Of a stretch of DNA of 32,828 bases, positions 15,371 through 23,399 are shown one piece after another (the first letter of the stretch is position 1; each line of letters begins with the position of its first letter). Location: positions 1 to 32,828 of the forward strand of contig BJHT01000044.1 of assembly GCA_014193395.1 (NCBI GenBank), read 5' to 3'. The position numbers and the translations under genes were made by a program. This stretch comes from Verrucomicrobiota bacterium (GTDB lineage: Bacteria; Verrucomicrobiota; Verrucomicrobiia; Limisphaerales; BJHT01). A model generated the notes under the pieces. That model did no database searches, was not told where the DNA came from, and saw only the letters and a program-made list of their open reading frames with translations.

Positions 15371-18300
15371 ATGAATCCACGCCGTCTCCTCTTTCCGCTG
15401 GCTTTTTCCCTGAGCCTGCTCGCCCAACCCTCCCTCGCTCCCGCCGCTCCGGCACCGAAAAAGGAAGCCTTCCACCTCGCCCCCGCCGTCGCCGTCGAGG
15501 CCGAGGACTTCACGATCGAATCCGGCTGGCGCGTGGTGAAAAACGGCGGCGGCAATTACATGGTCGATATCATCGGCTTCCAGCACATCTCGGGCGAACG
15601 CCTGCTCTGCCTCGATTCCGCCAATGCCGGCGCGGCTCAGCTCGACATCAAGGTGCCGGTCGCGGGCGATTTCCGCTTGTGGGTGCGCTACGAATATCCG
15701 CCGTTCACCGACACGCGCTTCGAGGTCGAAGTCGTCCAAGGCGGCCGCAGCGTGGCGAAGAAACTCGTCGGCGCGAAAGACAACGAGCGCTACGCCTTCG
15801 GTGAGACCAAGCCCCGGGCGCAATACGATCCGTCGTGGGGCCCTGAGGGGCTCGTCGAGGAAGTCTTCACCGTCCCCGGTCTTCAGGCCGGCCCGGCGCG
15901 CATCCATCTGCGCGGCCAGCCGCAGCCGGCCGTGCCCGGCGTCTCCGCGAGCCGCAACGTTGATCTTGTCTACCTCACCAGCGACGCCCAGGACGCGTGG
16001 CTGCCCGAGTATCACAAGCGCGTGAATCTCTACCCGATCCTCGAGGCCTTCCGCGATTCACGCGGCCCGCGTTACGAGGCACGCTTCACCAATCGCGGCA
16101 CGAAGCCCGCCAATTTCGGCATCAGTCACACCTACAACCGCCTCCCGTGGTACGTGAACGAACCGAACCTCGCCACCAACGTCGCCCCCGGTGCCGCGAG
16201 CGCGTGGGCGGGCATCGCGTTGCAGGACACGGCGCATTTTCATCTCGCGACGTTCTCCGGCGGCGGCCAGCCCTTTGATCTCGAATTGCGCCCGACCGGC
16301 GGCGTGGTGGAACGCCGCGCCACCGGTAACACTACCTACTCCTTTTACCTCCCGAGTTATCCCGGCAAATACGAGACGATCACCACGCAACTCACGCAGC
16401 TCGACGCCGTCCTCGCGCATCTCAAGGCGAATCCCGCCGTCGGCAAAGTCCCCACGCAGCCGCTCTGTTACGGCGGCTGGATGCCCCTCGGCCAGACCAA
16501 CGAACTCGGCCGCAAATACGCCGAACTCTACGCTGCCCTCGGCATGCGCTCGCTCCATCCCGCCAACAGCGGCCCCGCGCAAATCGAGAACCTCGCCAAG
16601 GTCGGCGTCCCCGCGACGAAGTCCTGGATGGCCATGAGCTATCGCAATCCGCCCACGCCCGAGAACATCGCCAAGGTCGGCGCCGACCTCGCCAAGAACG
16701 GGCTCAAGGACAAGTTCCTCTGGTACGACTACGGCGACGAAATCGGTTTCTCGGAATGGATGGGCCACGTCATCAGCAGCGAAGCCGCGAAAGCCAAGGC
16801 CGCCGGGCAGAAAACCACGCCCGCGGAAATCGTCGCGCGCCTCTGGCAGACCTGGCTGAAACTCGAGCGCCCCGGCTTCAATCCCGCCGATTACTGGCTG
16901 CCCGCGTGGGGACCGCTCGATCCCGCCAAGCTGCGGCCCGACAGCTCCGCCGCCGCCGCCGCGCCCGCCGCCAACAAGCCGCTGCTCTACGTGGACTCGT
17001 GCATTTTCTTCGAGAACACCGCCATCGAGCACGTCGCGCGCGGCGCCGCTGATGTCCGCAAGGCCCTCGGCGAACACGTCCTCTGCGGCGCGAATTATTC
17101 CTGCCATCCGTTCTATTACCCGTCCTCGGTGATGTACATGAAATGGTTCCGCGGCGGCGCGGCGGACCTCGCGCGGCACAGCGAATATTTTTGGCAGGTC
17201 GGCCAGCTCGGACCGATGATCAACGGCTACGTCGTCGAGCATTTCGCCGCCGGTCTGCGCGGCAATCCCAAGGGTGTCATCCGCCAGTACACGATGCCGC
17301 ATTCGCCCGGCAACACCGACGCGAGCTTCCTGCGCACCGCGTTCTCGCACCTCGCCCACGGCGCGAAGATGCTCGATTTCTTCGGCATCGGGATGAACGA
17401 GACGTTCACCGAGAATTACATCGATCACCGCGACAAGGAGCGTTTCCGCAGCGTGCGCGACGTCACGCACGCCATCGGGTTCGTCGAGGATTTGCTGCCG
17501 CAATCGACCGTCGTCCCGAGCCGCGTGGCGCTGCTCGTGAGTGAGAGCACCGAGCGCTGGGACATGGCGGGCATCGCCGCCGATCAGGCGGGCCACTCGC
17601 ATTTCGGCCCCGACTTCCGCAAGACCCGCATGGTGCATCACCTCGAACGCCTTGGCATCTGGAAGGCGCTCACGTTCCTCGGCTCGACGCCCGACCTGAT
17701 CACCGAGACCGATGTGCATCCCACGCTGCTCCGCGATTATCAGGTGCTCATCGTGGTCGGCGACAGCCTGCCGCCCGCGACCGCGCAACTCGCCGAGCAA
17801 TGGGTGAAGGCCGGCGGCGTTCTTCTCACCGTCGCGAACACCGGCGGCACCGACCAATACCACCGGCCGCAGAACGTGTGGAACGACCTGTGCGGCGTCG
17901 GCTCGCGCCAGACCGATGCGCGCGAGACCTTCTTCCGACCGCGCCAGGAACTGCCCTTCCTCAAACCTCACGGAACCGTCGCGGGCGCAGGTTGGGAAAT
18001 GCCGCAGCTTGCCACTTACGAACGCATCAAACCCGCAGCCGGCGCGGACGTGCTGGCGAAATTCAAGGATGACAACTCCGCCGCGTTCATCACGCGCAAG
18101 CTTGGCAAAGGCCAGACGTTCTGGTGCGCGGCGCAACCCGGCGTGGCGTATCTGTGGACCGCGCTCCAGCCGCCCGCCGTGCCCGACCGCGGCCCCGGCA
18201 CGCACACGGTGCCGACCGGTTTTGATTCCGGCGCACGCGCCGTGCTCGAGACCGTGCTCAAGGCCGCGAAGGTCGAGCCGCTCGTGCGCTGCGAGCCGCA

Positions 18301-18529
18301 GCAACTCGACACGCGTCTGCTCCGCGCCAACCGCGGCTACATTCTCCCCATCGCCAATTTCGAGCCCAAGGTCGGACAGAAGGCGACGATCTCGTTAAAA
18401 GTCACCGGCCAGATTCGCAAAGTCAGCAGCGCCTGGCACGGCGCGCTGCCGCTGCAACGCGACGGCGACCGCCTCCTCATCACACTGCCCGCGCTGGGAC
18501 ATGGCGATATTGTGCGGCTGGATTTTTGA
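15371..18529 (+). CDS. Large secreted glycoside-hydrolase-like protein
   Basis: A 1052-residue protein with a clear signal peptide (MNPRRLLFPLAFSLSLLAQPSLAPAAPA). Residues about 40-220 resemble a carbohydrate-binding beta-sandwich: AVEAEDFTIESGWRVVKNGGG, then VPVAGDFRLWVRYEYPPFTDTRF. A middle part (about 360-740) has TIM-barrel-like features such as GGWMPLGQTNELGRKYAELY, FLWYDYGDEIGFSEW (possible acid residues D and E), LLYVDSCIFFENTAIEH and MLDFFGIGMNETF. Residues about 785-825 (DYQVLIVVGDSL...LAEQWVKAGGVLLTVANTGG) look like the GATase-like trimerisation domain found in GH42-type enzymes. The C-terminus is probably a beta-rich domain. It probably acts on polysaccharide outside the cytoplasm, but I cannot name the GH family or substrate. 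It stands alone downstream of the SCO1 group. Confidence 0.75.
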   Translation: MNPRRLLFPLAFSLSLLAQPSLAPAAPAPKKEAFHLAPAVAVEAEDFTIESGWRVVKNGGGNYMVDIIGFQHISGERLLCLDSANAGAAQLDIKVPVAGDFRLWVRYEYPPFTDTRFEVEVVQGGRSVAKKLVGAKDNERYAFGETKPRAQYDPSWGPEGLVEEVFTVPGLQAGPARIHLRGQPQPAVPGVSASRNVDLVYLTSDAQDAWLPEYHKRVNLYPILEAFRDSRGPRYEARFTNRGTKPANFGISHTYNRLPWYVNEPNLATNVAPGAASAWAGIALQDTAHFHLATFSGGGQPFDLELRPTGGVVERRATGNTTYSFYLPSYPGKYETITTQLTQLDAVLAHLKANPAVGKVPTQPLCYGGWMPLGQTNELGRKYAELYAALGMRSLHPANSGPAQIENLAKVGVPATKSWMAMSYRNPPTPENIAKVGADLAKNGLKDKFLWYDYGDEIGFSEWMGHVISSEAAKAKAAGQKTTPAEIVARLWQTWLKLERPGFNPADYWLPAWGPLDPAKLRPDSSAAAAAPAANKPLLYVDSCIFFENTAIEHVARGAADVRKALGEHVLCGANYSCHPFYYPSSVMYMKWFRGGAADLARHSEYFWQVGQLGPMINGYVVEHFAAGLRGNPKGVIRQYTMPHSPGNTDASFLRTAFSHLAHGAKMLDFFGIGMNETFTENYIDHRDKERFRSVRDVTHAIGFVEDLLPQSTVVPSRVALLVSESTERWDMAGIAADQAGHSHFGPDFRKTRMVHHLERLGIWKALTFLGSTPDLITETDVHPTLLRDYQVLIVVGDSLPPATAQLAEQWVKAGGVLLTVANTGGTDQYHRPQNVWNDLCGVGSRQTDARETFFRPRQELPFLKPHGTVAGAGWEMPQLATYERIKPAAGADVLAKFKDDNSAAFITRKLGKGQTFWCAAQPGVAYLWTALQPPAVPDRGPGTHTVPTGFDSGARAVLETVLKAAKVEPLVRCEPQQLDTRLLRANRGYILPIANFEPKVGQKATISLKVTGQIRKVSSAWHGALPLQRDGDRLLITLPALGHGDIVRLDF

Positions 18530-18545
18530 AGCCGCCGCCCTGCTT

Positions 18546-18726
18546 TGTAGGAGCCGACGTGAGGAGGCTCTAACCTTTTCTACGCGAGCAGCGGAATGAG
18601 TTTCAGGGGCTGACTTGGACGAGGCGCGTGGGACCGAAGCTTGTTGGCAAGACGCGGCTCTCGGTGTTTTTAGGCGGGCCGCTCGTGCAAGGAGGCTAGA
18701 GTCTCGTAACCTCGACTCCTACAAGA
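18546..18726. repeat. Family A element, short form
   Basis: An element of about 180 bp starting 17 nt after the secreted-protein stop. It has inverted ends (TTTGTAGGAGCCGACGTGAG, and AACCTCGACTCCTACAAGAG at the right end). The interior matches 5610-5790, including GAGG-CTCTAACCTTTTC, GACTTGGACGAGGCG, CAAGACGCG and GGCGGGCCGCTCGTGCAAGG. It lies in the 634-nt convergent gap 18530-19163, which has no gene. Confidence 0.8.
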
Positions 18727-18765
18727 GGCGGGAGCGCGTCCGGCCCGCCCGGGAGTCTGGCTTGC

Positions 18766-19150
18766 CGGAGCCGACGTGAGGAGAACCTGAGCACGGAGTC
18801 GGCGCGGTGGCGCTGGGCGCACGGGAGTCGGGCAGCGGAGTCTTCGGCAAAGGAATGGAGGCAAAGGAATGGGGACGGAAAACCTTTTTGACTTCATTCT
18901 TTTGCCTCCATTCCTTTGCCAAATCCGTTTCGGGACAAGGCGGCAGATTCGGGTTGGCCACGAAGCAGTTGATAATCCGCCGCCGCCGTTGGCGTGCCGA
19001 AAACCCGGGGTCGTAGAACGGTGCAGCATCGGGGCCGTCGTGCTCAGCAGGCGGAAGGGGGAACGTTGGCGGGCTTTAACCTTCCTTTACCCAAGCGCGC
19101 CGCGGCCCAAGAAAGGGTGAGAGTCTCCTTACGTCGTCTCCTACAAGGCC
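18766..19150. repeat. Family A element, long form
   Basis: This starts CTTGCCGGAGCCGACGTGAG and ends TTACGTCGTCTCCTACAAGG. It contains a hairpin of 26-nt arms (18846-18871 and 18895-18920, one mismatch) built from GGCAAAGGAATGGAGGCAAA. Downstream blocks match the 13397-13910 copy read on the opposite strand. It reaches to within about 14 nt of the stop codon of the convergent SGNH-like gene. Confidence 0.82.
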
Positions 19151-19163
19151 CGCTCTGACGCGG

Positions 19164-20045
19164 CTATTTCACCGTGCCTGACACGCCGCTCAATGGGTGC
19201 GCGGTCAGCGCGTCCCACGCGAGCTTTTGCAGGAGTGGCGTGAGCGCGGCGGCTTGCGGAAGGTTTTTCAAAAACGAAGGCACGGGCAATCCGACGGGGC
19301 TGCGGCGGTAGATGGCGGCGTAGTTGCAATAGCACACGATGGCTTGCAGCGGCGGGGTCGCGTGGCCGATGGGATCGCGGAACAAATCGGTCTGCCGCGT
19401 GAGCCCGGGCGCGGTGCCGGTGGCGATGTGTTCGCGCAACGCCAGCACGGCCGTGCCCGCGGGCACGACGAACACCGCGTCGCGGCCGATGGCCTGGTTG
19501 AGCGCACGGATTTGCGCGGAAATTTTCCGGTCCCACTCGGACTGACCGGCGCGGAGTTGCGCGAGCGAGGTCTGGTTGTGCTGCTCGGTCGTAAAGGTTT
19601 TCGGATTCGCCGAGCCGTCCCACGGGAGCCACGAGCCTTGCACGAGCACGCGGAGCTTCGGGTTTTTCTCGAGGCCGAGTTTCGTGAAGTTATCGATGCC
19701 CTCGTCGGGGATGAGGAGGTGCGGCGAGAGCGTGAGGACATCGACTTCGCCCGCGCGCAGAGCGGCTTTGGCCTTGTTCTTGTCGTCGGGGAGATTCCAG
19801 TGCTGGAGCGTGCGCGAGCCGCCGATCATCTGCGTCCCGGCCGTGCGGTGGTCGGTGATGCCGGCGTCGCGGGCGAACTCGGCGAGCGGCGCGGCGACAA
19901 AAATGTGGAAGCTGTGGCCGGCGACAAACACGCGCTGGCCGGGGACGGGCGGGAGTTCGAGCTCGGCGGCGCGGGCGGCGGAGAGCGCGGCGAGGAGGAG
20001 CAGCGCGGCAAGCGAAGGGGCGATCAAGCGGTGGCGAAAGTTCAT
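19164..20045 (-). CDS. Secreted SGNH-like protein
   Basis: A 293-residue protein with a signal peptide (MNFRHRLIAPSLAALLLLAALSAARAAE). The mature part opens with VPGQRVFVAGHSFHIF (S45 in GHSFH), a block I-like motif of SGNH hydrolases. Later come DVLTLSPHLLIPDEGI, LRVLVQGSWLPWDGS and VFVVPAGTAVLALREHI, consistent with the alternating strands and helices of that fold. A canonical DxxH near the C-terminus is not obvious, so activity is uncertain. The start at 20045 is chosen because it precedes the signal peptide and a promoter-like pair lies 8 nt upstream; longer in-frame starts run into the repeat. Probable envelope or secreted esterase-like protein of unknown substrate. Confidence 0.72.
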   Translation of the reverse strand: MNFRHRLIAPSLAALLLLAALSAARAAELELPPVPGQRVFVAGHSFHIFVAAPLAEFARDAGITDHRTAGTQMIGGSRTLQHWNLPDDKNKAKAALRAGEVDVLTLSPHLLIPDEGIDNFTKLGLEKNPKLRVLVQGSWLPWDGSANPKTFTTEQHNQTSLAQLRAGQSEWDRKISAQIRALNQAIGRDAVFVVPAGTAVLALREHIATGTAPGLTRQTDLFRDPIGHATPPLQAIVCYCNYAAIYRRSPVGLPVPSFLKNLPQAAALTPLLQKLAWDALTAHPLSGVSGTVK

Positions 20046-20053
20046 GGCGGTGA

Positions 20054-20082
20054 GTGATAGCGATTCCGGGCTGTGGTTGGAA
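20054..20082 (-). promoter_or_regulatory. Putative promoter of the SGNH-like gene
   Basis: Minus-strand TTCCAA (20082-20077) and TATCAC (20059-20054) are separated by 17 nt, and the ATG at 20045 is 8 nt past the -10 box. The -35 is a weak match but the geometry repeats that of other genes here. Confidence 0.4.
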
Positions 20083-20157
20083 CAGGGAATGAACTCCGAC
20101 CGGGATTTTCCACGAGGGCAGAGTTGGGAACGAGCATGGGAGTTCGTGCCATCGCGT

Positions 20158-20353
20158 TGTGGAGTGCGGTGACTTGTCACCACTTTTGCGCAGGCGACTT
20201 GTCGCCGTCGAATTTTTCGAGCGCCCGCGGTCTCGCCCGCGCGCTCCTGCGCTGGCGCGAGCCGTGAACGCCCCGGTTGTCGGCGAGCGCGTCTTGACGT
20301 TTGACGGCGACAAGTCGCCTGCGAGAAAGCGGTGACGAGTCACCGCACTCCAA
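20158..20353. repeat. Inverted repeat, family C
   Basis: Arms of about 52 nt (20161-20211 and 20301-20352) match at roughly nine positions in ten. Each arm carries GGAGTGCGGTGACTTGTCAC and GGCGACTTGTCGCCGTCG or their complements, which are themselves palindromic. The loop (GCTGGCGCGAGCCGTGAACG) also occurs in the 27623-27813 copy, in opposite orientation. The right arm contains the tcdA stop codon (20340-20342). Confidence 0.82.
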
Positions 20354-21146
20354 ACTCGCCGCTCCCAAGTTTCGTGACCACGTGGGCAGCGGCGGCGAAG
20401 CCGAAGGCACCGGTGACGAACGTGGCCGAGCCGAGGCCGGAGTTGCAGTTGAGGCGGAAGGGATCTTCGGCGGCGGCACTGGCGCGGGCTTCTTTTTTGG
20501 TGGCGCAGATGGTGCCGTCGGCGTGCGGGAACACGGGCGCTTCGGCGGAGTACACGCAGTCCACGTCGAGGGCGGCGGGGTCGCGGGGGAAGCCGTGTTC
20601 GGCGCGGAGTTGTTTGCGGACCTGCGCGAGCAGTCGGTCATGGCTGGCGCGCGCGAGGTCGGTGATGCGCACGGCGGTGGGGTCGCGGCGTCCACCGGCC
20701 GCGCCGCAGGTGATGACCGGAATCTGGCGGTCGCGACAGAGAGCGAGGAGGCGGCACTTGTTGCTCAAGCTGTCGATGGCATCGATGACGTAATCAAAGC
20801 GCGCGGCGAAGATGGTTTCCGCGCTGGCGGCGGTGAAAAATTCGAGCACCGGCTGGATCCGAATGTCGGGGGCGATGGCGTGGAGACGTTCTGCGAGGAC
20901 CTCGACTTTGGGCCGGCCGACCGTCCCGGGGAGAGCGTGGCTCTGGCGGTTGATGTTGGTGACGCAGACATCATCGAGGTCCACGAGCGTGAGCGCGCCA
21001 ACGCCCGAGCGCGCCAACGCCTCGACGCTCCACGAACCAACGCCGCCGAGGCCGATCACGCAGACGTGCGCGGCGCGCAAGCGGTCGAGGGCCCCGCGGC
21101 CGTAGAGGCGGACGATGCCGCCGAAGCGTTGTTCCAGATCGGTCAC
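20340..21146 (-). CDS. tcdA: tRNA threonylcarbamoyladenosine dehydratase (TcdA/CsdL)
   Basis: A 268-residue E1-like (ThiF/MoeB fold) enzyme, the same length as E. coli TcdA. It uses ATP to dehydrate t6A37 of ANN-decoding tRNAs to cyclic t6A in the cytosol. Seen: ERFGG-type opening (LEQRFGGIVRLYG), nucleotide-binding GLGGVGSW (32-39), DLDDVCVTNINRQ (56-68), DAIDSLSNKCRLL and CGAAGGRRDPT, and the C-terminal NCNSGLGSATFVTGAFG. GTG 21146 gives the family N-terminus. A longer in-frame start would translate the family B repeat (residues LPLSFELYALCF) and is unlikely. The last three codons and the stop lie in a family C repeat arm. Confidence 0.9.
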   Translation of the reverse strand: MTDLEQRFGGIVRLYGRGALDRLRAAHVCVIGLGGVGSWSVEALARSGVGALTLVDLDDVCVTNINRQSHALPGTVGRPKVEVLAERLHAIAPDIRIQPVLEFFTAASAETIFAARFDYVIDAIDSLSNKCRLLALCRDRQIPVITCGAAGGRRDPTAVRITDLARASHDRLLAQVRKQLRAEHGFPRDPAALDVDCVYSAEAPVFPHADGTICATKKEARASAAAEDPFRLNCNSGLGSATFVTGAFGFAAAAHVVTKLGSGEFGVR

Positions 21147-21166
21147 GGCGAAAAGTTCGGGGGGAA

Positions 21167-21215
21167 AGCACAAAGCATAAAGCTCAAAGCTCAAGGGAAG
21201 GTGCAAGGACCAAGG
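21167..21215. repeat. Half of a family B repeat
   Basis: AAAGCTCAAAGCTCAAGGGA and flanks match the left arm at 6869 and 11949, but no right arm follows within 250 nt. It lies in the 325-nt gap 21147-21471 upstream of tcdA. The rest of that gap holds two small stem-loops (listed separately or at 21284-21317: ACAAAACCTTGTT with GACAAAGTTTTGT) and no gene. Confidence 0.6.
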
Positions 21216-21417
21216 GCCAAACGGGAAAAGTGCGGCCGCGAGTCTTGGCGCGCTCGCTCGGGGGATGGTCGGCCTAGTCGGTTACAAAACCTTGTTGCCG
21301 ATGCGACAAAGTTTTGTGGGCGGGATTCCAGGTGGACATGCGGCCGGGCCGCCCGCGCACGGGGCGCAGCATTCATGCCGCTTCACGGTGGAACGCTCCA
21401 AGCGGGCGCGAACGCGA

Positions 21418-21454
21418 TGCGACGTTCGCACGCTGAAGAGCCGCGAACGTCGCA
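21418..21454 (-). terminator. Stem-loop after the DUF1501 gene
   Basis: A perfect 12-bp inverted pair (TGCGACGTTCGC at 21418-21429 and GCGAACGTCGCA at 21443-21454) with a 13-nt loop lies 17 nt after the DUF1501 stop. There is no U-tract, so it may mark a 3' end without being a classical intrinsic terminator. Confidence 0.4.
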
Positions 21455-21471
21455 CACCAACCGCTCCTCGC

Positions 21472-22920
21472 CTACGCCAACACGTCCGTCACCACGTTCC
21501 CATGCACATCCGTGAGCCGGAAATCCCGCCCCGCGTGGCGGAACGTCAGCCGCGTGTGATCCAGCCCGAGCAGATGCAGGATCGTCGCGTGGAAGTCGTG
21601 AACATGGACCGGATTGTGCGCCACCGCGTTCCCATGCTCGTCGCTGTCGCCGTAGCTGTAGCCGCCCTTCACGCCGCCGCCCGCCATCCAGCAGGTGAAC
21701 GCCTGCGCATGATGCTCGCGGCCCTTCGAGTCCTTGCTCGTGTTGAACGGCGTGCGGCCAAACTCAGTCGCCCACACGACCAGCGTTTCATCGAGCATCC
21801 CGCGCGAGCGCAGGTCCGTCAGCAGCGCGGCGATCGGCCCGTCCACATTGCGCGCCAGCGGCCCGTGCGCCGCCATGTCGCCGTGCGAATCCCAGTTGCC
21901 CGAGGCGCCCGTGTCGATGAGTTCAATGAAGCGCACGCCGCGCTCCGCCAGCCGCCGCGCGATGAGACACTGCCACGCAAAACCCTTCGTGCTGCCGCGC
22001 GCCAGCCCGTAAAGCTGATGCGTCGCGTCCGTTTCCTTAGTGAGATCGAATGCCTCGGGCGCCGCCGCCTGCATGCCGTAGGCCGTCTCGAACGCCTTGA
22101 TGCGCGCGGCGAGTTGCGGGTCGTTGCCACGCGCACCGAGATGCCGCCGGTTCAACGCCGCGCCGAGGCCGAGTTCCATTTCCTGCAACTCCGCGTCCGG
22201 CAGCCGCCGGCTGATGTTCGGCACCGGCTCGGGTCCGGGCACCACGCGCGTCCCCTGATGCGCGCCCGGCAGAAAATCCGCCGACCACACCTGCCCGCCC
22301 GCATACGGCAGCGCCGGCGCGATGACCATGAATGCGGGCAGATTCGCGTTCTCCGTGCCGAGGCCGTAGCTGATCCACGAGCCCATGCTCGGCCGCGTGA
22401 ACGTAACCGAGCCCGTGTGAATCCCGAGCGTCGCCTGCGCGTGATCCGCGTGGTCATTGAACATCGAGCGGATCAGGCAGATGTCGTCCGCACGCCCGGC
22501 GGTCTTGGCGAACAAGTCGCTGATCCACAGGCCGCTTTGTCCGTGCTGTTTGAACTCCCAGTTCGGCTTCTTGTAAAATTTCACCTCGCTGCGGTTGTTC
22601 AGCGCGAAGGCCTCCAGCATTTTCTTCGGCACCTCATACGGCTGCCCGTGATCGGCGAACAGCCGCGGCTTGTAATCAAACGAATCGACATGCGACGCCC
22701 CGCCGCTCATGTGCAGAAAAATCACCCGCTTGGCCTTCGGCGTGAAGTGCGACGGCCGCGGTGCCGCGGGATCGCCGGCGGCGGTGATCGAGCCGCGCGC
22801 GGCATCGGCGCGGAGCATTTCCGAGACGATGCCGGGGAGGAGGAGCGAGCTGCCGGCGAGCGAGCGGATGGCGGCGCGACGTGTGAGGGTGTGAGGGTGT
22901 GAGGGTGTGGGAGTAGTCAT
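21472..22920 (-). CDS. Tat-exported DUF1501 family protein
   Basis: A 482-residue DUF1501 protein (sulfatase/alkaline-phosphatase-like superfamily), typical length. The N-terminus has a twin-arginine signal (TRRAAIRSLAGSSLLLPG, RR at 14-15). The core shows RVIFLHMSGGASHVDSFDYKP, DHADHAQATLGIHTGS, MGSWISYGLG, WDSHGDMAAHGPL, VVWATEFGRTPF and HHAQAFTCWMAGGGVKGG, all family hallmarks. In Planctomycetes and Verrucomicrobia these genes usually follow a DUF1549/DUF1553 cytochrome-like gene; that partner is absent here. The ATG at 22920 overlaps the stop of the upstream S23-type gene by 4 nt (ATGA). The first 12 codons (TPTPSHPHTLT) are made of a GTGTGAGGG tandem repeat. Biochemical function is unknown. 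Confidence 0.9.
   Translation of the reverse strand: MTTPTPSHPHTLTRRAAIRSLAGSSLLLPGIVSEMLRADAARGSITAAGDPAAPRPSHFTPKAKRVIFLHMSGGASHVDSFDYKPRLFADHGQPYEVPKKMLEAFALNNRSEVKFYKKPNWEFKQHGQSGLWISDLFAKTAGRADDICLIRSMFNDHADHAQATLGIHTGSVTFTRPSMGSWISYGLGTENANLPAFMVIAPALPYAGGQVWSADFLPGAHQGTRVVPGPEPVPNISRRLPDAELQEMELGLGAALNRRHLGARGNDPQLAARIKAFETAYGMQAAAPEAFDLTKETDATHQLYGLARGSTKGFAWQCLIARRLAERGVRFIELIDTGASGNWDSHGDMAAHGPLARNVDGPIAALLTDLRSRGMLDETLVVWATEFGRTPFNTSKDSKGREHHAQAFTCWMAGGGVKGGYSYGDSDEHGNAVAHNPVHVHDFHATILHLLGLDHTRLTFRHAGRDFRLTDVHGNVVTDVLA
22880..22917. repeat. GTGTGAGGG tandem repeat at the DUF1501 start
   Basis: About three and a half 9-nt units (GTGTGAGGG) followed by TGTGGGAGTAGTC. It lies in the first codons of the DUF1501 gene, next to the stop of the S23-type gene. 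A similar tract in inverse orientation lies at 23315-23357 on the other side of that gene. Confidence 0.7.
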
Positions 22921-23321
22921 CGGAGCGTCCATTGTTTCGCGTTCGTAATCATCCGCACGAGCATGCCAAGGATGTGGTCGTAGTCCTTGAAAAGTTTCCT
23001 CGCCGTCGCGCGGTCGAGATAGCCGCACTCCACGGCGAACTGCAGCCAGGTCTGGGTTTCCGCCGCCTCGGCCTCGCAGTCCCCCAGCTTGCTGACGAAG
23101 GCCGCTTCATACCGGCGTTTGCGCCACGCCTCGGCGAGGTTCGCGCACACCGAACGCGAAGAGCGGCGTATCTGGTCGGTGAGTGAGTAGGTCTCCTCCT
23201 TCGGGAACCGCTTGCTCGACTCGAACACTTCCATCGCCGTTGCAAATGCGACCCGATAGACCTCCAAGTCGGTGTGTCTTTTCACCAATCCCTTGCGCAC
23301 GGGCTTTTGATTTTCACTCAT
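22917..23321 (-). CDS. Four-helix-bundle (S23/IVP-type) protein
   Basis: A 134-residue all-helical protein with the signature of the 23S rRNA intervening-sequence / four-helix-bundle family. It has the sequence LEVYRVAFATAMEVFESSKRFPKEETYSLTDQIRRSSRSVCANLAEAWRKR, with the typical 'l..Qir.aa.Sv..NiaEg..r' pattern, then FVSKLGDCEAEAAETQTWLQFAVECGYL. Known relatives are encoded within rRNA intervening sequences or free in the genome; their role is unclear. Here it sits in front of DUF1501, overlapping it by ATGA, and is bounded by related short tandem repeats in inverse orientation. That layout looks like a small inserted cassette, which is inference. The ATG at 23321 fits the family. Confidence 0.88.
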   Translation of the reverse strand: MSENQKPVRKGLVKRHTDLEVYRVAFATAMEVFESSKRFPKEETYSLTDQIRRSSRSVCANLAEAWRKRRYEAAFVSKLGDCEAEAAETQTWLQFAVECGYLDRATARKLFKDYDHILGMLVRMITNAKQWTLR

Positions 23322-23357
23322 ACTCTCTCACGCTCACACACTCACACCCCGCACCAA
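23315..23357. repeat. CT-rich tract upstream of the S23-type gene
   Basis: Plus-strand TCACTCATACTCTCTCACGC followed by TCACACACTCACACCCCGC. Read on the minus strand it is a (G)GTGTGAG(T) tract related to the one at 22880-22917, in inverse orientation. It covers the start codon and the region just upstream of the S23-type gene. Confidence 0.6.
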
Positions 23358-23399
23358 ACGCGCGACGGTTTCCACGACAACCCACTGGGAACGGCGGCT

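Noticed and set aside
16058-18304. Long minus-strand open frame opposite the 1052-residue secreted protein
   Set aside because: Same antisense artefact; its composition is Arg/Gly/Ala/His-rich and no domain is recognisable.
22880-22917. Possible CRISPR or other array from the GTGTGAGGG units
   Set aside because: Units are 9 nt, directly tandem and without spacers.
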